DNA of 48,161 bases from Dolichospermum planctonicum (GTDB taxonomy: Bacteria; Cyanobacteriota; Cyanobacteriia; Cyanobacteriales; Nostocaceae): contig NZ_BJCF01000037.1 in assembly GCF_005402965.1 (NCBI RefSeq), positions 1-48,161 on the forward strand, written 5' to 3'. The notes beneath the pieces are model-generated. The model was not told where the DNA came from. It did not search any database and saw only the letters and a program-made list of their open reading frames with translations. Shown here one piece after another: positions 1 to 9,922 of the stretch; the stretch's first letter is position 1, and every line of letters starts with the position of its first letter. The position numbers and the translations under genes were made by a program.

Positions 1-3000
1 GGCAACGATACCTATATTGTTGATAATCTCAATGATACCATTATCGAAAATACCGACCCAGGTATAGACACCATTCGATCTAGTGTTACTTACACTATTC
101 CTACCAACGTTGAAAACCTAAATCTGAGAGGAACAGCTATTAACGGTACTGGGAACGTACTTAATAACGTCATCACAGGTAACGACGCTAATAACACCCT
201 TGAAGGTGGTTTGGGTAATGATACTCTCATTGGTGGTAAAGGCAACGATACCTATATTGTTGATAGCGCCACTGACACCATTACTGAACTTACCAACGCA
301 GGTATAGATACCATTGAATCTAGTGTCACCTTGACTCTTGCTACCAACGTTGACAACCTAAATCTGACAGGAACAGCAGCTATTAACGGTACAGGGAACG
401 CACTTAATAACGTCATCACAGGTAACGACGCTAATAACACCCTTGACGGTGGTTTGGGTAATGATACTCTCATTGGTGGTAAAGGCAACGATACCTACAT
501 TGTCGATAGCGCCACTGACACCATTACTGAACTTACCAACGCAGGTATAGATACCATTGAATCTAGTGTCACCTTGACTCTTGCTACCAACGTTGACAAC
601 CTAATTCTGAGAGGAACAGCAGCAATTAACGGTACTGGGAACGCGGATAATAACGTCATTACCGGTAACTCAAAAGCTAACACCCTCACAGGTAATAATG
701 GTGATGATATTCTCATTGGTGGTGCGGGTACTGATAGCTTAGTTGGTGGTATTGGTGCTGATAGCCTTGACGGTGGTTTGGGTACTGATACCCTCATTGG
801 TGGTGCAGGTACTGATACCTTAGTTGGTGGTGCAGATGATGATATCTATGTTGTTGATAGTCTTACTGACAATGACATCATTATCGAAAATACCGACCCA
901 GGTATAGACACCATTCAATCTAGTGATGATTACACAATTCCTACCAACGTTGAAAACCTAAATCTGATAGGACCAGCAGCAAGAGGTACTGGTAACAATG
1001 CCGCTAACGTCATTACAGGTAACATTGCTAATAACTTCCTTGACGGTGGTTTGGGTAATGATACCCTCATTGGTGGTGGGGGTACTGATACCTTAGTTGG
1101 TGGTGATGGTAATGATAGCTTAGTTGGTGGTGATGATAATGATACTCTCGATGGTGGTGATAATGATGATACCCTTGACGGTGGTATTGGTGCTGATAGC
1201 TTAGTTGGTGGTGATGATAATGATATCCTCAACGGTGGTGATGATAATGATACTCTCAATGGTGGTGATCATGATGATACCCTTGACGGTGGTGATGCTG
1301 CTGATAGCTTAGTTGGTGGTGATGATAATGATATCCTCAACGGTGGTGATGATAATGATACTCTCAATGGTGGTGATGATAATGATATTCTCAACGGTGG
1401 TGCAAATGATGATAGCTTAGTTGGTGGTGAAGGTGCTGATACCCTCATTGGTGGTGAGGGTGCTGATACCCTCATTGGTGGTGAGGGTGCTGATAGCCTT
1501 GAAGGTGGTGCAGATGATGATACCCTCATTGGTGATGCAAATGATGATATTCTCATTGGTGGTGCGGGTACTGATAGCTTAGTTGGTGGTGAAGGTGCTG
1601 ATAGCCTTGAAGGTGGTGCGGGTACTGATACCTTAGTTGGTGGTGCGGGTACTGATACCTTAGTTGGTGGTGCAGATGATGATATCTATGTTGTTGATAG
1701 TCTTACTGACAATGACATCATTATCGAAAATACCCTCGAAGGTATAGACACCATTCAATCTAGTGTTACTTACACTATTGTGGCTGCTAACGTGGAAAAC
1801 CTGACGTTACAACAAGGCGCTGGCAATATTAACGGTACAGGTAACGCAGACAATAACGTCATTACCGGTAACTCAGAAGCTAACACCCTCACAGGTAATA
1901 ATGGTAATGATACCCTTGACGGTGGTATTGGTGCTGATAGCTTAGTTGGTGGTGATGGTAGTGATAGCTTAGTTGGTGGTTTGGGTAATGATACTCTCAA
2001 TGGTGGTGATAATGATGATACCCTTGACGGTGGTATTGGTGCTGATAGCTTAGTTGGTGGTGATGATAATGATATCCTCAACGGTGGTTTGGGTAATGAT
2101 ACTCTCAATGGTGGTGATCATGATGATACCCTTGACGGTGGTATTGGTGCTGATAGCTTAGTTGGTGGTGATGATAATGATATCCTCAACGGTGGTGATG
2201 GTAATGATACTCTCAATGGTGGTGATCATGATGATACCCTTGACGGTGGTGATGCTGCTGATAGCTTAGTTGGTGGTGAAGGTGCTGATAGCCTCATTGG
2301 TGGTGAGGGTGCTGATACCCTTGACGGTGGTATTGGTAATGATACCCTTGACGGTGGTGATGGTAATGATAGCTTAGTTGGTGGTGCAGATAATGATACC
2401 CTCATTGGCGATGCAAATGATGATACCCTTGACGGTGGTGATGGTAATGATAGCTTAGTTGGTGGTGCTGATAATGATACCCTCATTGGCGATGCAAATG
2501 ATGATACCCTTGACGGTGGTGCAAATGATGATACCCTTAACGGTGGTGCGGGTGCTGATAGCCTTGACGGTGGTGCTGGTGCTGATAGCCTTGACGGTGG
2601 TGCAGATGATGATATTCTCATTGGTGGTATTGGTAATGATAGCCTTGACGGTGGTGCAGATAATGATACCCTCACCGGAGGAGTTGGAAAAGATACTCTA
2701 ACTGGAGGGCTGGGAGCAGACCATTTTGACTACCGCACTTTAACTGATTCTCTTCTCGGTAACTCTTCTGTCGGTGACTTTGATGTCATTACTGACTTCG
2801 ATGCTACTACTGGCAATGATTTATTCCTCGTTACCACTGCCCGCAGCGGTTTCAATATTGTTCCCACACCTGTACCAGCACTTAATCCAGCCGCAATTAC
2901 AGCTCTGTTAACTACTAATGTGTTTCCAGCTAACTCTGCTGCTCAATTTACCTTTGGTAGTCGCAGCTTTGTCGCTATTGATGACGGTACGCCAGGATTT

Positions 3001-3075
3001 AGTGCCACTACGGATGCCATTATTCAGGTGCAAGGTTTAACTGTTAATTTAACACTCAGTAACTTTACTGTGTAG
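1..3075 (+). CDS. RTX-repeat calcium-binding protein, 3' part (5' end outside window)
   Basis: The frame is open from the first base, so only the last 1024 residues are seen. The protein is built of nonapeptide RTX repeats (GGxGxDxLxGG type, here often [11 protein letters not shown]), which form Ca2+-binding parallel beta-rolls. These are interrupted by at least four copies of a longer module with the core YIVDSxTDxIxE, then GIDTIxSSVTxT and NVENLNL. After the last repeat (about residue 900) comes a non-repeat C-terminal domain starting near [16 protein letters not shown] and ending [12 protein letters not shown]. This resembles the C-terminus of cyanobacterial 'bluetail' surface proteins and probably carries the type I secretion signal. 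Likely role is a secreted or surface-layer structural or adhesin protein. The repeats are near-identical at DNA level. The true start and any N-terminal domain are unknown. Confidence 0.9.
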   Translation, partial: GNDTYIVDNLNDTIIENTDPGIDTIRSSVTYTIPTNVENLNLRGTAINGTGNVLNNVITGNDANNTLEGGLGNDTLIGGKGNDTYIVDSATDTITELTNAGIDTIESSVTLTLATNVDNLNLTGTAAINGTGNALNNVITGNDANNTLDGGLGNDTLIGGKGNDTYIVDSATDTITELTNAGIDTIESSVTLTLATNVDNLILRGTAAINGTGNADNNVITGNSKANTLTGNNGDDILIGGAGTDSLVGGIGADSLDGGLGTDTLIGGAGTDTLVGGADDDIYVVDSLTDNDIIIENTDPGIDTIQSSDDYTIPTNVENLNLIGPAARGTGNNAANVITGNIANNFLDGGLGNDTLIGGGGTDTLVGGDGNDSLVGGDDNDTLDGGDNDDTLDGGIGADSLVGGDDNDILNGGDDNDTLNGGDHDDTLDGGDAADSLVGGDDNDILNGGDDNDTLNGGDDNDILNGGANDDSLVGGEGADTLIGGEGADTLIGGEGADSLEGGADDDTLIGDANDDILIGGAGTDSLVGGEGADSLEGGAGTDTLVGGAGTDTLVGGADDDIYVVDSLTDNDIIIENTLEGIDTIQSSVTYTIVAANVENLTLQQGAGNINGTGNADNNVITGNSEANTLTGNNGNDTLDGGIGADSLVGGDGSDSLVGGLGNDTLNGGDNDDTLDGGIGADSLVGGDDNDILNGGLGNDTLNGGDHDDTLDGGIGADSLVGGDDNDILNGGDGNDTLNGGDHDDTLDGGDAADSLVGGEGADSLIGGEGADTLDGGIGNDTLDGGDGNDSLVGGADNDTLIGDANDDTLDGGDGNDSLVGGADNDTLIGDANDDTLDGGANDDTLNGGAGADSLDGGAGADSLDGGADDDILIGGIGNDSLDGGADNDTLTGGVGKDTLTGGLGADHFDYRTLTDSLLGNSSVGDFDVITDFDATTGNDLFLVTTARSGFNIVPTPVPALNPAAITALLTTNVFPANSAAQFTFGSRSFVAIDDGTPGFSATTDAIIQVQGLTVNLTLSNFTV

Positions 3076-3103
3076 CTTCTGGTATCATGTAGCTGAACCA
3101 CTT

Positions 3104-3133
3104 TGTAGAGACGTTTCATGAAATGTCTCTACA
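3104..3133. repeat. Palindromic repeat (TGTAGAGAC...GTCTCTACA)
   Basis: Two 15-base arms pair with one G-T position. It lies 29 bases after the RTX stop codon, so it may also end that transcript. The motif is one I know as a dispersed cyanobacterial palindrome; only this copy was noticed in the window. Confidence 0.6.
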
Positions 3134-3165
3134 TTAGCTTTAAATTATCCTGTGATTGATGCGAT

Positions 3166-3381
3166 ATGATCAAGATTCAATTATTAATAACGGAATTTGA
3201 TAACATGATGCGTTACGCTGTCGCTAACACACCCTACGTATCTTTAGCCAAGATTGTTTATAGTCTAACTAGCGGTAGTCTCTTCTACAACCAAGATGGT
3301 GCTACAGCAGGTTTTGGTACTGGTGGTGAGTTTGCAGTTTTAGATCCTTTGACTGCTAACGATTTTGTGATTATTGCTTAA
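3166..3381 (+). pseudogene. Remnant of an RTX protein C-terminus
   Basis: A 71-residue frame whose second half (from about residue 31, YSLTSGSLFYNQDG, then GFGTGGEFAVLDP and ANDFVIIA) matches the usual last 40 residues of cyanobacterial hemolysin-type calcium-binding proteins. The first 30 residues look like nothing in that family. No Ca-binding repeat precedes it and no ribosome binding site is obvious. The best reading is the tail of a second RTX gene left after deletion, next to the intact one. It could instead be translated as a small orphan protein, but nothing supports that. Confidence 0.6.
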
Positions 3382-3422
3382 TCTGGAGTTAGAATCCACT
3401 TTCTACTCCCCAAGTGTCCCCC

Positions 3423-3445
3423 GTTCCCAGTCTAGGACTGGGAAC
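3423..3445. repeat. Palindromic repeat (GTTCCCAG...CTGGGAAC)
   Basis: Inverted repeat with arms GTTCCCAGTC and GACTGGGAAC around TAG. A relative occurs at 5273-5293. It lies between two convergent genes and could end both transcripts. Confidence 0.6.
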
Positions 3446-3473
3446 TAAAAGACGAGAAGATGTGAGATTTTGT

Positions 3474-4241
3474 TTATTCTAAATCAGGTTCAACACCAAG
3501 CGCACGCAGTTGGGCAATTAATCTTTGGGTTTTTTGCCTTTCTTGTTCTAACTTTTGTGTTTCTCGTTCAGCTTTTTGTTTTTCCTCTTCTGTGCTGGTT
3601 AACATCCAATTACCGTCTTGATCATACCAACGTAACCAAGGCATTTCCACAGTTTTATAACTTCCTTGCCACACTCCTAAACCTAATTTTATTTCGGGAA
3701 TCCAAAACCGAAAATCTGATAAGTTTACTTCAGCATAACGAGCGCCTGTTAACTGAAACATTCTAAATTCAGATTTATAACGATCAAAGATAGCGTAATA
3801 GGGTACTCTTAAAATTTGTTCGTAAACTTCCCATTTACCAGGAGGTTTTTCTACATCTCTTAATGTTTGCCCTAAGTCTTCTTTTTCTGTTCCTGGTGAG
3901 AGTAATTCAACGACAATATAAGGATTAACTGCTTCTTGCCAAACTACATAACTTAACCGCAAATCTCTATTCTCATAAAGTGAGGGAACACCTAAGACTG
4001 CAAACCAATCTGGACGTTTATACCATGAAGGATGACGCAAATCATAATAAAGATTCAGATCACTTCCTGTAAATATTTGGTCGCTAGGATAATTTGGTGG
4101 ACGGAATGTTTCTGCTAATAATTGTGGTTGGAATAAATGAAATTGATCTGGTAAACCAGGTTCCTCCGGGTCTTCGCTAGGAAGATCATACATTGTCGGT
4201 AATGTTTCTTTAGGGGAAAGTGGCGGATCTGTTTGATACAT
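3474..4241 (-). CDS. Uma2 family (DUF820) endonuclease-like protein
   Basis: 255 residues from ATG at 4241; an upstream in-frame TTG is less likely because AGGAT sits 8 bases before this ATG. The central region carries the Uma2/DUF820 core of the PD-(D/E)XK nuclease fold (RPDWFAVLG near residue 80, then PYIVVELLSPGTEKEDLG, then YYAIFDRYKSEFRMFQL). The C-terminal 40 residues form a charged coiled coil (EEEKQKAERETQKLEQERQK) ending in LRALGVEPDLE, a tail common in cyanobacterial members. The family is greatly expanded in cyanobacteria and its cellular role is unsettled. The first 12 codons plus upstream sequence are duplicated at 5162-5234. Confidence 0.85.
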   Translation of the reverse strand: MYQTDPPLSPKETLPTMYDLPSEDPEEPGLPDQFHLFQPQLLAETFRPPNYPSDQIFTGSDLNLYYDLRHPSWYKRPDWFAVLGVPSLYENRDLRLSYVVWQEAVNPYIVVELLSPGTEKEDLGQTLRDVEKPPGKWEVYEQILRVPYYAIFDRYKSEFRMFQLTGARYAEVNLSDFRFWIPEIKLGLGVWQGSYKTVEMPWLRWYDQDGNWMLTSTEEEKQKAERETQKLEQERQKTQRLIAQLRALGVEPDLE

Positions 4242-4277
4242 TCTTAACAATCCTAAAGATAGAATTTCTATTTCTAT
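4205..4277. repeat. Direct repeat copy A (Uma2 5' end)
   Basis: These 73 bases are identical to 5162-5234. They cover the Uma2 upstream region, ribosome binding site, start codon and first codons. Confidence 0.95.
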
Positions 4278-4320
4278 TATGTCGCAAGATGATTCGGTTT
4301 AGAAATGCAATATTTGCATA

Positions 4321-4815
4321 TTATTCCCCGTCTTTTTCCTGTGCTAAAGTCAAAACCTGCACATAAAGCCGATCTGAAATTCTCATTCCCTGTTCTTGCA
4401 TTTCATCTAAAACATCCTTAACACTATCCAACAAACCCCGACGCTTCGCTAACAGCAAAATCCCCACAGTCCCAATTAGAGGTAACTTTTGAGCCATAGC
4501 AACCTTCCTGGCAGCCCTTTCATCAATTAATAACCCAGAAGCACTAATTTCTTCTGCTAAAGCAATAGCTTCTGACTCTCCTAAATCTAACTTAAACGAT
4601 TGTTGTAACTCCCTAACCAACTGCTGATTATCTACCGTTACAACCTCCAACCAAGACAAATTCTGAACAAGTTTTGCGGCTGGATGCTCACCTCTTTGCA
4701 ATTCATCAAATACACCTTGGGGAATCACAACTTTACCAAAAAGTTTTGGCAACAAATTAAGATGATTCACTTTTGCTAACTCGCTAATTGGCGTAGTATC
4801 AGAAACAATAATCAT
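4321..4815 (-). CDS. DUF3368 PIN-like toxin
   Basis: 164 residues. The N-terminus MIIVSDTTPISELAKV holds the first acidic residue of the PIN ribonuclease fold. Further acidic positions follow at LDLGESEAIALAEE and LLIDERAARKVA, and then GTVGILLLAKRRGLL, typical of DUF3368 proteins. The expected role is an RNA-cleaving toxin of a type II toxin-antitoxin pair. Its ATG follows the stop codon of the UPF0175 gene with no gap (TAA then ATG), so the two are translationally coupled. Activity is inferred from the family. Confidence 0.85.
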   Translation of the reverse strand: MIIVSDTTPISELAKVNHLNLLPKLFGKVVIPQGVFDELQRGEHPAAKLVQNLSWLEVVTVDNQQLVRELQQSFKLDLGESEAIALAEEISASGLLIDERAARKVAMAQKLPLIGTVGILLLAKRRGLLDSVKDVLDEMQEQGMRISDRLYVQVLTLAQEKDGE

Positions 4816-5100
4816 TTAATAAATCTGCTGATTTAAAATTAACTCTGCCTGTTCGACTTCTTGACGTAATTCCTCCAAATTTTGAGAATCATCAAAAAGA
4901 GAAATACCCCATTTTTTCATCATTTCTATTACCTCTAAACGAGAAACACCAAGAATTTTACCAGCCCTGCCACTACTAATTTCTCCTACCTCTAATAATG
5001 TCATTACATAACCTTCTTTAGCTTTTTGTAAAGCTTTTTCCTGAACTTCAGCCGAAAGCTGAATACTTTCTAATTGCTCATCTAAAATTGTTAAAGCCAT
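4816..5100 (-). CDS. UPF0175 family antitoxin
   Basis: 94 residues starting MALTILDEQ at ATG 5100. A TTG two codons upstream is possible, but AGGAG lies about 9 bases before the ATG. The core (ALQKAKEGYVMTLLEVGEISSGRAGKILG, split over residues 25-55) is the UPF0175 helical DNA-binding-like region found beside DUF3368 toxins. The tail is acidic and predicted helical (EELRQEVEQAELILNQQ). It probably neutralises the downstream PIN protein and represses the operon. A copy of the Uma2 upstream region lies just upstream (5162-5234), so transcription may start there. Confidence 0.85.
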   Translation of the reverse strand: MALTILDEQLESIQLSAEVQEKALQKAKEGYVMTLLEVGEISSGRAGKILGVSRLEVIEMMKKWGISLFDDSQNLEELRQEVEQAELILNQQIY

Positions 5101-5161
5101 TACCAAAATCTCCTAATTCTACACTGTTATTTTAATCTTTAAACCACTTACCTTAACAATA

Positions 5162-5234
5162 TTTCTTTAGGGGAAAGTGGCGGATCTGTTTGATACATTC
5201 TTAACAATCCTAAAGATAGAATTTCTATTTCTAT
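5162..5234. repeat. Direct repeat copy B (Uma2 5' end, detached)
   Basis: An exact 73-base copy of 4205-4277. It keeps AGGAT and an ATG (5196-5198), but the frame runs into TAA at 5148-5150 after 16 codons. It lies on the strand that reads into the antitoxin gene. Confidence 0.95.
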
Positions 5235-5250
5235 AATGATGGAATATTAG

Positions 5251-5297
5251 GAGGCAGAGCCTCTAGAGGGCATTCCCAGCCGGAGACTGGGAACGAG
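5251..5297. repeat. Composite dispersed repeat (GAGGCAGAGCCTC / TTCCCAGCC...)
   Basis: Two adjacent inverted repeats: GAGGCAGAGCCTC, then arms TTCCCAGCC and GACTGGGAA. This composite is a familiar cyanobacterial intergenic repeat. The second half is related to 3423-3445. Confidence 0.6.
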
Positions 5298-5304
5298 TGA
5301 GCAA

Positions 5305-6663
5305 CTACACATTTAACGGCTTTTTGGTGACAATTGGCGTGTGACTCTGATTATTTACAATTGGGATAGGTGCAATGGCTTCTTTACCTGTAATTAATCT
5401 GGCGCTGCGATTACGGGTAAAATAATTCCATAACCATTGGATCATGACTACTAACTTGTTGTCAAATTCTATGAGGAAGTAGATATGAATGAATAACCAC
5501 ACGAACCACGCAAAGAAACCTCGGAGTTGAATAAATCCTAAATCAACAACTGCGGCGTGTTGACCAATCATTGCTAAACTACCTCTATCTACATATTTAA
5601 ACTGGCGTAATGTTCCACCTTGGAGGCGTTTTTGAATCAGTTTAGCTACATATTCCCCTTCCTGCATGGCCACTGGTGCAACTCCCGGTAAGGGTTTATC
5701 ATTTTGATGGGAGAAGTTGGCTAAATCACCAACTACAAAGATGTTAGGATATCCCTGAATACTCAAATCCGGTTCTACTATAACACGACCAGCGCGATCG
5801 CTTTCCACTCCAGTCCTATCCGTTAACACCTTACCCATAGGTGAAGCTTTTACACCAGCAGCCCACAATACGGTTTTAGCTGCAATTTCTTTGACTTCAT
5901 CACCTTGTTTGATTGTAACAATATCATTTTCAATATGTGTTACTAAGGTTTTGGTTTGCACATCTACACCCAAAGCCTTTAATGATACTTCTGCTGTCTG
6001 AGATAATTCGGGTGCGAAGGGGGGAAGAACACGATCTAAACCCTCTAATAATAAAACTCTGGTTTCTGATGTGTCAATGTTGCGAAAATCTTCTTTGAGG
6101 GTTTTAGTGGCTAATTCTGCAATTGCTCCTGCTAATTCTACTCCAGTTGGACCACCGCCGACAATTACAAAAGTTAATAAAGCTTGGCGTTTAATGGGGT
6201 CGCTTTCGTTTTCAGCCGCTTCAAAAGCCATAAAAATCCGCCGACGCATTTCAATAGCGTCCTCAACAGTCTTTAAACCAGGTGCAAATTCTTCCCAGTT
6301 ATCCTTACCAAAATAGGAATGCTTTGCCCCTGTGGCGACAATTAGGGTATCATAGTGGACAGATTCCCCTTTGACTATCACATTCTGAGCTTTGGGGTCA
6401 ATATCATAGACTTCACCCAACAATACCTTTGTATTTTTGCTTTTGCTGAGGACAGAACGCAAGGGAGAGGAGATATCTGCTGGGGATAAAGCACCTGTAG
6501 CGACTTGGTACAGCAGTGGTTGAAAGAGGTGAAAATTGCGTTTATCAATGAGGGTGATTTGTACATTGGCCTTAGCTAAAGATTTAGCAGCATATAAGCC
6601 ACCAAAACCACCGCCAATAATCACGACTTGATGGACTGGTTTTTTGTCAGACAGATCAACCAT
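5305..6663 (-). CDS. ndb: Type II NAD(P)H dehydrogenase (NDH-2)
   Basis: 452 residues. An FAD-binding Rossmann motif is at the N-terminus (VVIIGGGFGGLYAAKSL, about 13-29) and a second dinucleotide motif for NAD(P)H near 166-185 (FVIVGGGPTGVELAGAIAEL). The FAD-contacting stretch NIFVVGDLANF follows. The region between carries FHLFQPLLYQVATGALSPADI, typical of NDH-2. The C-terminal 60 residues are hydrophobic and aromatic (FFAWFVWLFIHIYFLIEF), fitting membrane attachment. The enzyme passes electrons from NAD(P)H to quinone without pumping protons. It stands alone, divergent from ilvC. Which of the cyanobacterial NDH-2 paralogues it is cannot be decided here. Confidence 0.9.
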   Translation of the reverse strand: MVDLSDKKPVHQVVIIGGGFGGLYAAKSLAKANVQITLIDKRNFHLFQPLLYQVATGALSPADISSPLRSVLSKSKNTKVLLGEVYDIDPKAQNVIVKGESVHYDTLIVATGAKHSYFGKDNWEEFAPGLKTVEDAIEMRRRIFMAFEAAENESDPIKRQALLTFVIVGGGPTGVELAGAIAELATKTLKEDFRNIDTSETRVLLLEGLDRVLPPFAPELSQTAEVSLKALGVDVQTKTLVTHIENDIVTIKQGDEVKEIAAKTVLWAAGVKASPMGKVLTDRTGVESDRAGRVIVEPDLSIQGYPNIFVVGDLANFSHQNDKPLPGVAPVAMQEGEYVAKLIQKRLQGGTLRQFKYVDRGSLAMIGQHAAVVDLGFIQLRGFFAWFVWLFIHIYFLIEFDNKLVVMIQWLWNYFTRNRSARLITGKEAIAPIPIVNNQSHTPIVTKKPLNV

Positions 6664-6787
6664 AACAGATATTTCCTTCGATAACAGGTGTTGTAACTAT
6701 TCTTAACAAATTTGTATCAAAATTGTCATAATTATTTCTGTTTATCTTGAACTTCTGAAAAAAAAAGTAAAAGTAGGGGATTTGTGA

Positions 6788-7924
<1,137 letters not shown>

Positions 7925-7940
7925 TTTCGGATAATTGTCA

Positions 7941-7972
7941 AAGAGGTGATTGGTAATCATCAATTACCTCTT
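7941..7972 (+). terminator. Hairpin after ilvC
   Basis: Arms AAGAGGTGATTG and CAATTACCTCTT (one G-U) around an 8-base loop, 17 bases after the ilvC stop. There is no long T run after it, so it is a candidate terminator only. Confidence 0.6.
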
Positions 7973-8056
7973 AATCTCTATTTAGAGATTGCTACCTAGA
8001 AAATAGCTATGATAAAATAAAAAGATAGGTCTGCTGCAATCTTATCTTTATTCATA

Positions 8057-9205
8057 ATGTTTATTTCTCATATAATACTCAAGAATTGGCGTAATTTTCT
8101 GTCAGTTGATGTTGGATTAGGTGACAGAGTTTTTATAATTGGTCCTAACGCCTGTGGTAAATCTAATTTTCTGGATGTATTTCGCTTTTTACGTGACATT
8201 GCCAAACCTGGAGGTGGTTTACAAACAGCGGTAAAAGAGCGTGGAGGAGTATCTAAAATTCGTTGTTTGTCAGCGCGGCAAAATCCCAAAATTGAAATTG
8301 AAGTACACCTGTCTGATTATTCTAGTCATCAACCTATATGGAAATATGCTATTGGCATAACACAACAAACTAGAGGTTATCGTCAACCTATTTTAGCCTA
8401 CGAGCGTGTATGGAAGGGAAATGAAATAATAGTTGATAGACCAGATATAGACGATGAAAAAGATGAATTACGACGAACACAGACCCACTTGGAGCAAATT
8501 AGTGCTAATGCCAATTTTCGAGAAATTGCTAAGTTTTTTGAATCAGTTCTCTATCTACACCTTGTACCGCAGTTACTTCGTTATCCAGAGGTGTTTTCTG
8601 GACCGGGAATTTCAGAAGATCCTTTTGGCAGAAGTTTTCTAGAACGCATTACCAAAACTCCTGAAAAGACTCGCAAATCTCGACTAACAAAGATTGAAAA
8701 TGCTTTGCGTTCTGCTGTTCCCCAATTGAAACATCTTACTGATATAAAAGATGAAATGGGTGTTCCTCATTTAGAAGCAGTATATGAGCATTGGCGACCT
8801 CAAGCCGGCAAACAAAGAGAAGATCAATTTTCAGATGGAACATTACGTCTAATTGGCTTGCTGTGGTCATTACTAGAAAGTGATTCACTGCTGCTTCTTG
8901 AAGAACCAGAGTTATCTTTAAATGCAGCAATAGTTAAAAAATTACCTTCTTTAATGTATCGAATTCAACGTCAGAAAAAAAGACAAATAATACTCACTAC
9001 ACATAGCGCGGATCTACTCGAAGACGAGGGAATTGGAGGTGAAGAAATATTACTTTTAACACCCAGCTTAGAAGGGACTAAAGTTACTACAGCATCTTCA
9101 ATTGATAATGTACGTGATCTGCTAGAAGGCGGTTTAAGCATAGCTGAAGCCGTATTGCCATTAACTAAACCATCTGAGATTAATCAATTGGAGATTCATT
9201 TATAG
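8057..9205 (+). CDS. AAA family ATPase (RecF/OLD-type), putative defence ATPase
   Basis: 382 residues. Walker A is IIGPNACGKSNFLDVF near residues 32-47, an ABC-type signature-like FSDGTLRLIGLLWSL is near 255-270, and Walker B LLLLEEPELSLNAA follows. A switch histidine lies in ILTTHSADLL. The layout is that of AAA_15/AAA_21 SMC-like ATPases of prokaryotic defence and repair systems. Its stop codon overlaps the GTG start of the next gene by one base (TAGTG), so the two proteins are made together. No nuclease domain is fused, so the partner is the likely effector. The target or trigger is unknown. Confidence 0.85.
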   Translation: MFISHIILKNWRNFLSVDVGLGDRVFIIGPNACGKSNFLDVFRFLRDIAKPGGGLQTAVKERGGVSKIRCLSARQNPKIEIEVHLSDYSSHQPIWKYAIGITQQTRGYRQPILAYERVWKGNEIIVDRPDIDDEKDELRRTQTHLEQISANANFREIAKFFESVLYLHLVPQLLRYPEVFSGPGISEDPFGRSFLERITKTPEKTRKSRLTKIENALRSAVPQLKHLTDIKDEMGVPHLEAVYEHWRPQAGKQREDQFSDGTLRLIGLLWSLLESDSLLLLEEPELSLNAAIVKKLPSLMYRIQRQKKRQIILTTHSADLLEDEGIGGEEILLLTPSLEGTKVTTASSIDNVRDLLEGGLSIAEAVLPLTKPSEINQLEIHL

Positions 9206-9807
9206 TGGATTTAATACCTATTAATTTAGCTGTTGAAGACCCACTGAGTGAAGCTGTATTGCGGACAATTTTACACCAGTCAAATCGCCGTTATATAGTG
9301 GGTAATTGTTATTCTAAACATGGTTTCGGCTATCTTAAGAAAAATATCAAAGGATTTAATAATGCTGCTCAAAGAACACCTTATATAGTTTTAACAGACC
9401 TTGACAGAGCAGAGTGTCCACAGGAACTAATTCAGGAATGGCTACCATATACGAAACATCCTAATCTTTTGTTTCGTATTGCTGTTAGGGAAGTAGAAGC
9501 ATGGCTTTTAGCTGATAGTGACAGCTTTGCCAAATTCTTAGGAGTTTCACAAACATTGATTCCTCAAAATGTAGACGAAATTAGTGATCCAAAACAAACG
9601 TTGATTAATATTGCCAGAAAATCTAGAAACCGTGAATTACATGAGGCTATAGTTCCACGGTCTAATAGCACAGCAAAGGTAGGTAGAGACTATAATGGAC
9701 AGTTAATTTACTTTGTTAATAACTACTGGCAAATGGAAGTAGCTAAGTTATGTTCCCCAAGCTTACAAAGGGCTATCAATGCTATATCTAAATTTGAGCC
9801 AATATGA
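9205..9807 (+). CDS. TOPRIM-like (DUF4276-like) partner of the AAA ATPase
   Basis: 200 residues from GTG 9205, which overlaps the previous stop. The pattern fits a small TOPRIM-fold protein: an acidic residue after strand 1 (INLAVEDPLSEAVL) and a DxD pair after a hydrophobic strand (YIVLTDLDRAE). Then comes VREVEAWLLADSDSFAKFLG, a signature I associate with DUF4276 proteins. Paired with an SMC-like ATPase, this resembles OLD-type split systems such as PARIS (AriA ATPase plus AriB TOPRIM effector), but family membership was not verified. It may be a nuclease, judging by fold only. Confidence 0.6.
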   Translation: MDLIPINLAVEDPLSEAVLRTILHQSNRRYIVGNCYSKHGFGYLKKNIKGFNNAAQRTPYIVLTDLDRAECPQELIQEWLPYTKHPNLLFRIAVREVEAWLLADSDSFAKFLGVSQTLIPQNVDEISDPKQTLINIARKSRNRELHEAIVPRSNSTAKVGRDYNGQLIYFVNNYWQMEVAKLCSPSLQRAINAISKFEPI

Positions 9808-9867
9808 AGGAAAGGGGCAGGATTTTCATCCTACCATTGAAAAATTTTCTGAAGATATATTTTAATT

Positions 9868-9922
9868 CCCATCCTGTAAGTTCTCAAATCCTGTAAATCC
9901 TGATTTTGACGATTTTGACTTA
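9868..9922. repeat. Degenerate tandem repeat (ATCCTGTAA / TTTTGACGA units)
   Basis: AATCCTGTAA-like units repeat between two convergent genes, followed by a doubled TTTTGACGA-like unit. This is short low-complexity intergenic sequence as often seen in Nostocales. Confidence 0.4.

Noticed and set aside
252-2675. Long open frames on the minus strand opposite the RTX gene
   Set aside because: They mirror the repeat periodicity (Pro/Ser-rich repeats such as PPTKLS) and have no ribosome binding sites; they are antisense shadows.
211-2700. CRISPR array
   Set aside because: The repeats are in-frame nonapeptide coding units without spacers; the 7-bp STRR arrays at 11592 and 39307 also have no spacers. 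No CRISPR array is visible.
2459-2701. Second plus-strand frame of 80 residues inside the RTX gene
   Set aside because: Repetitive out-of-frame reading of the same DNA repeats (MMIPLTVV units).
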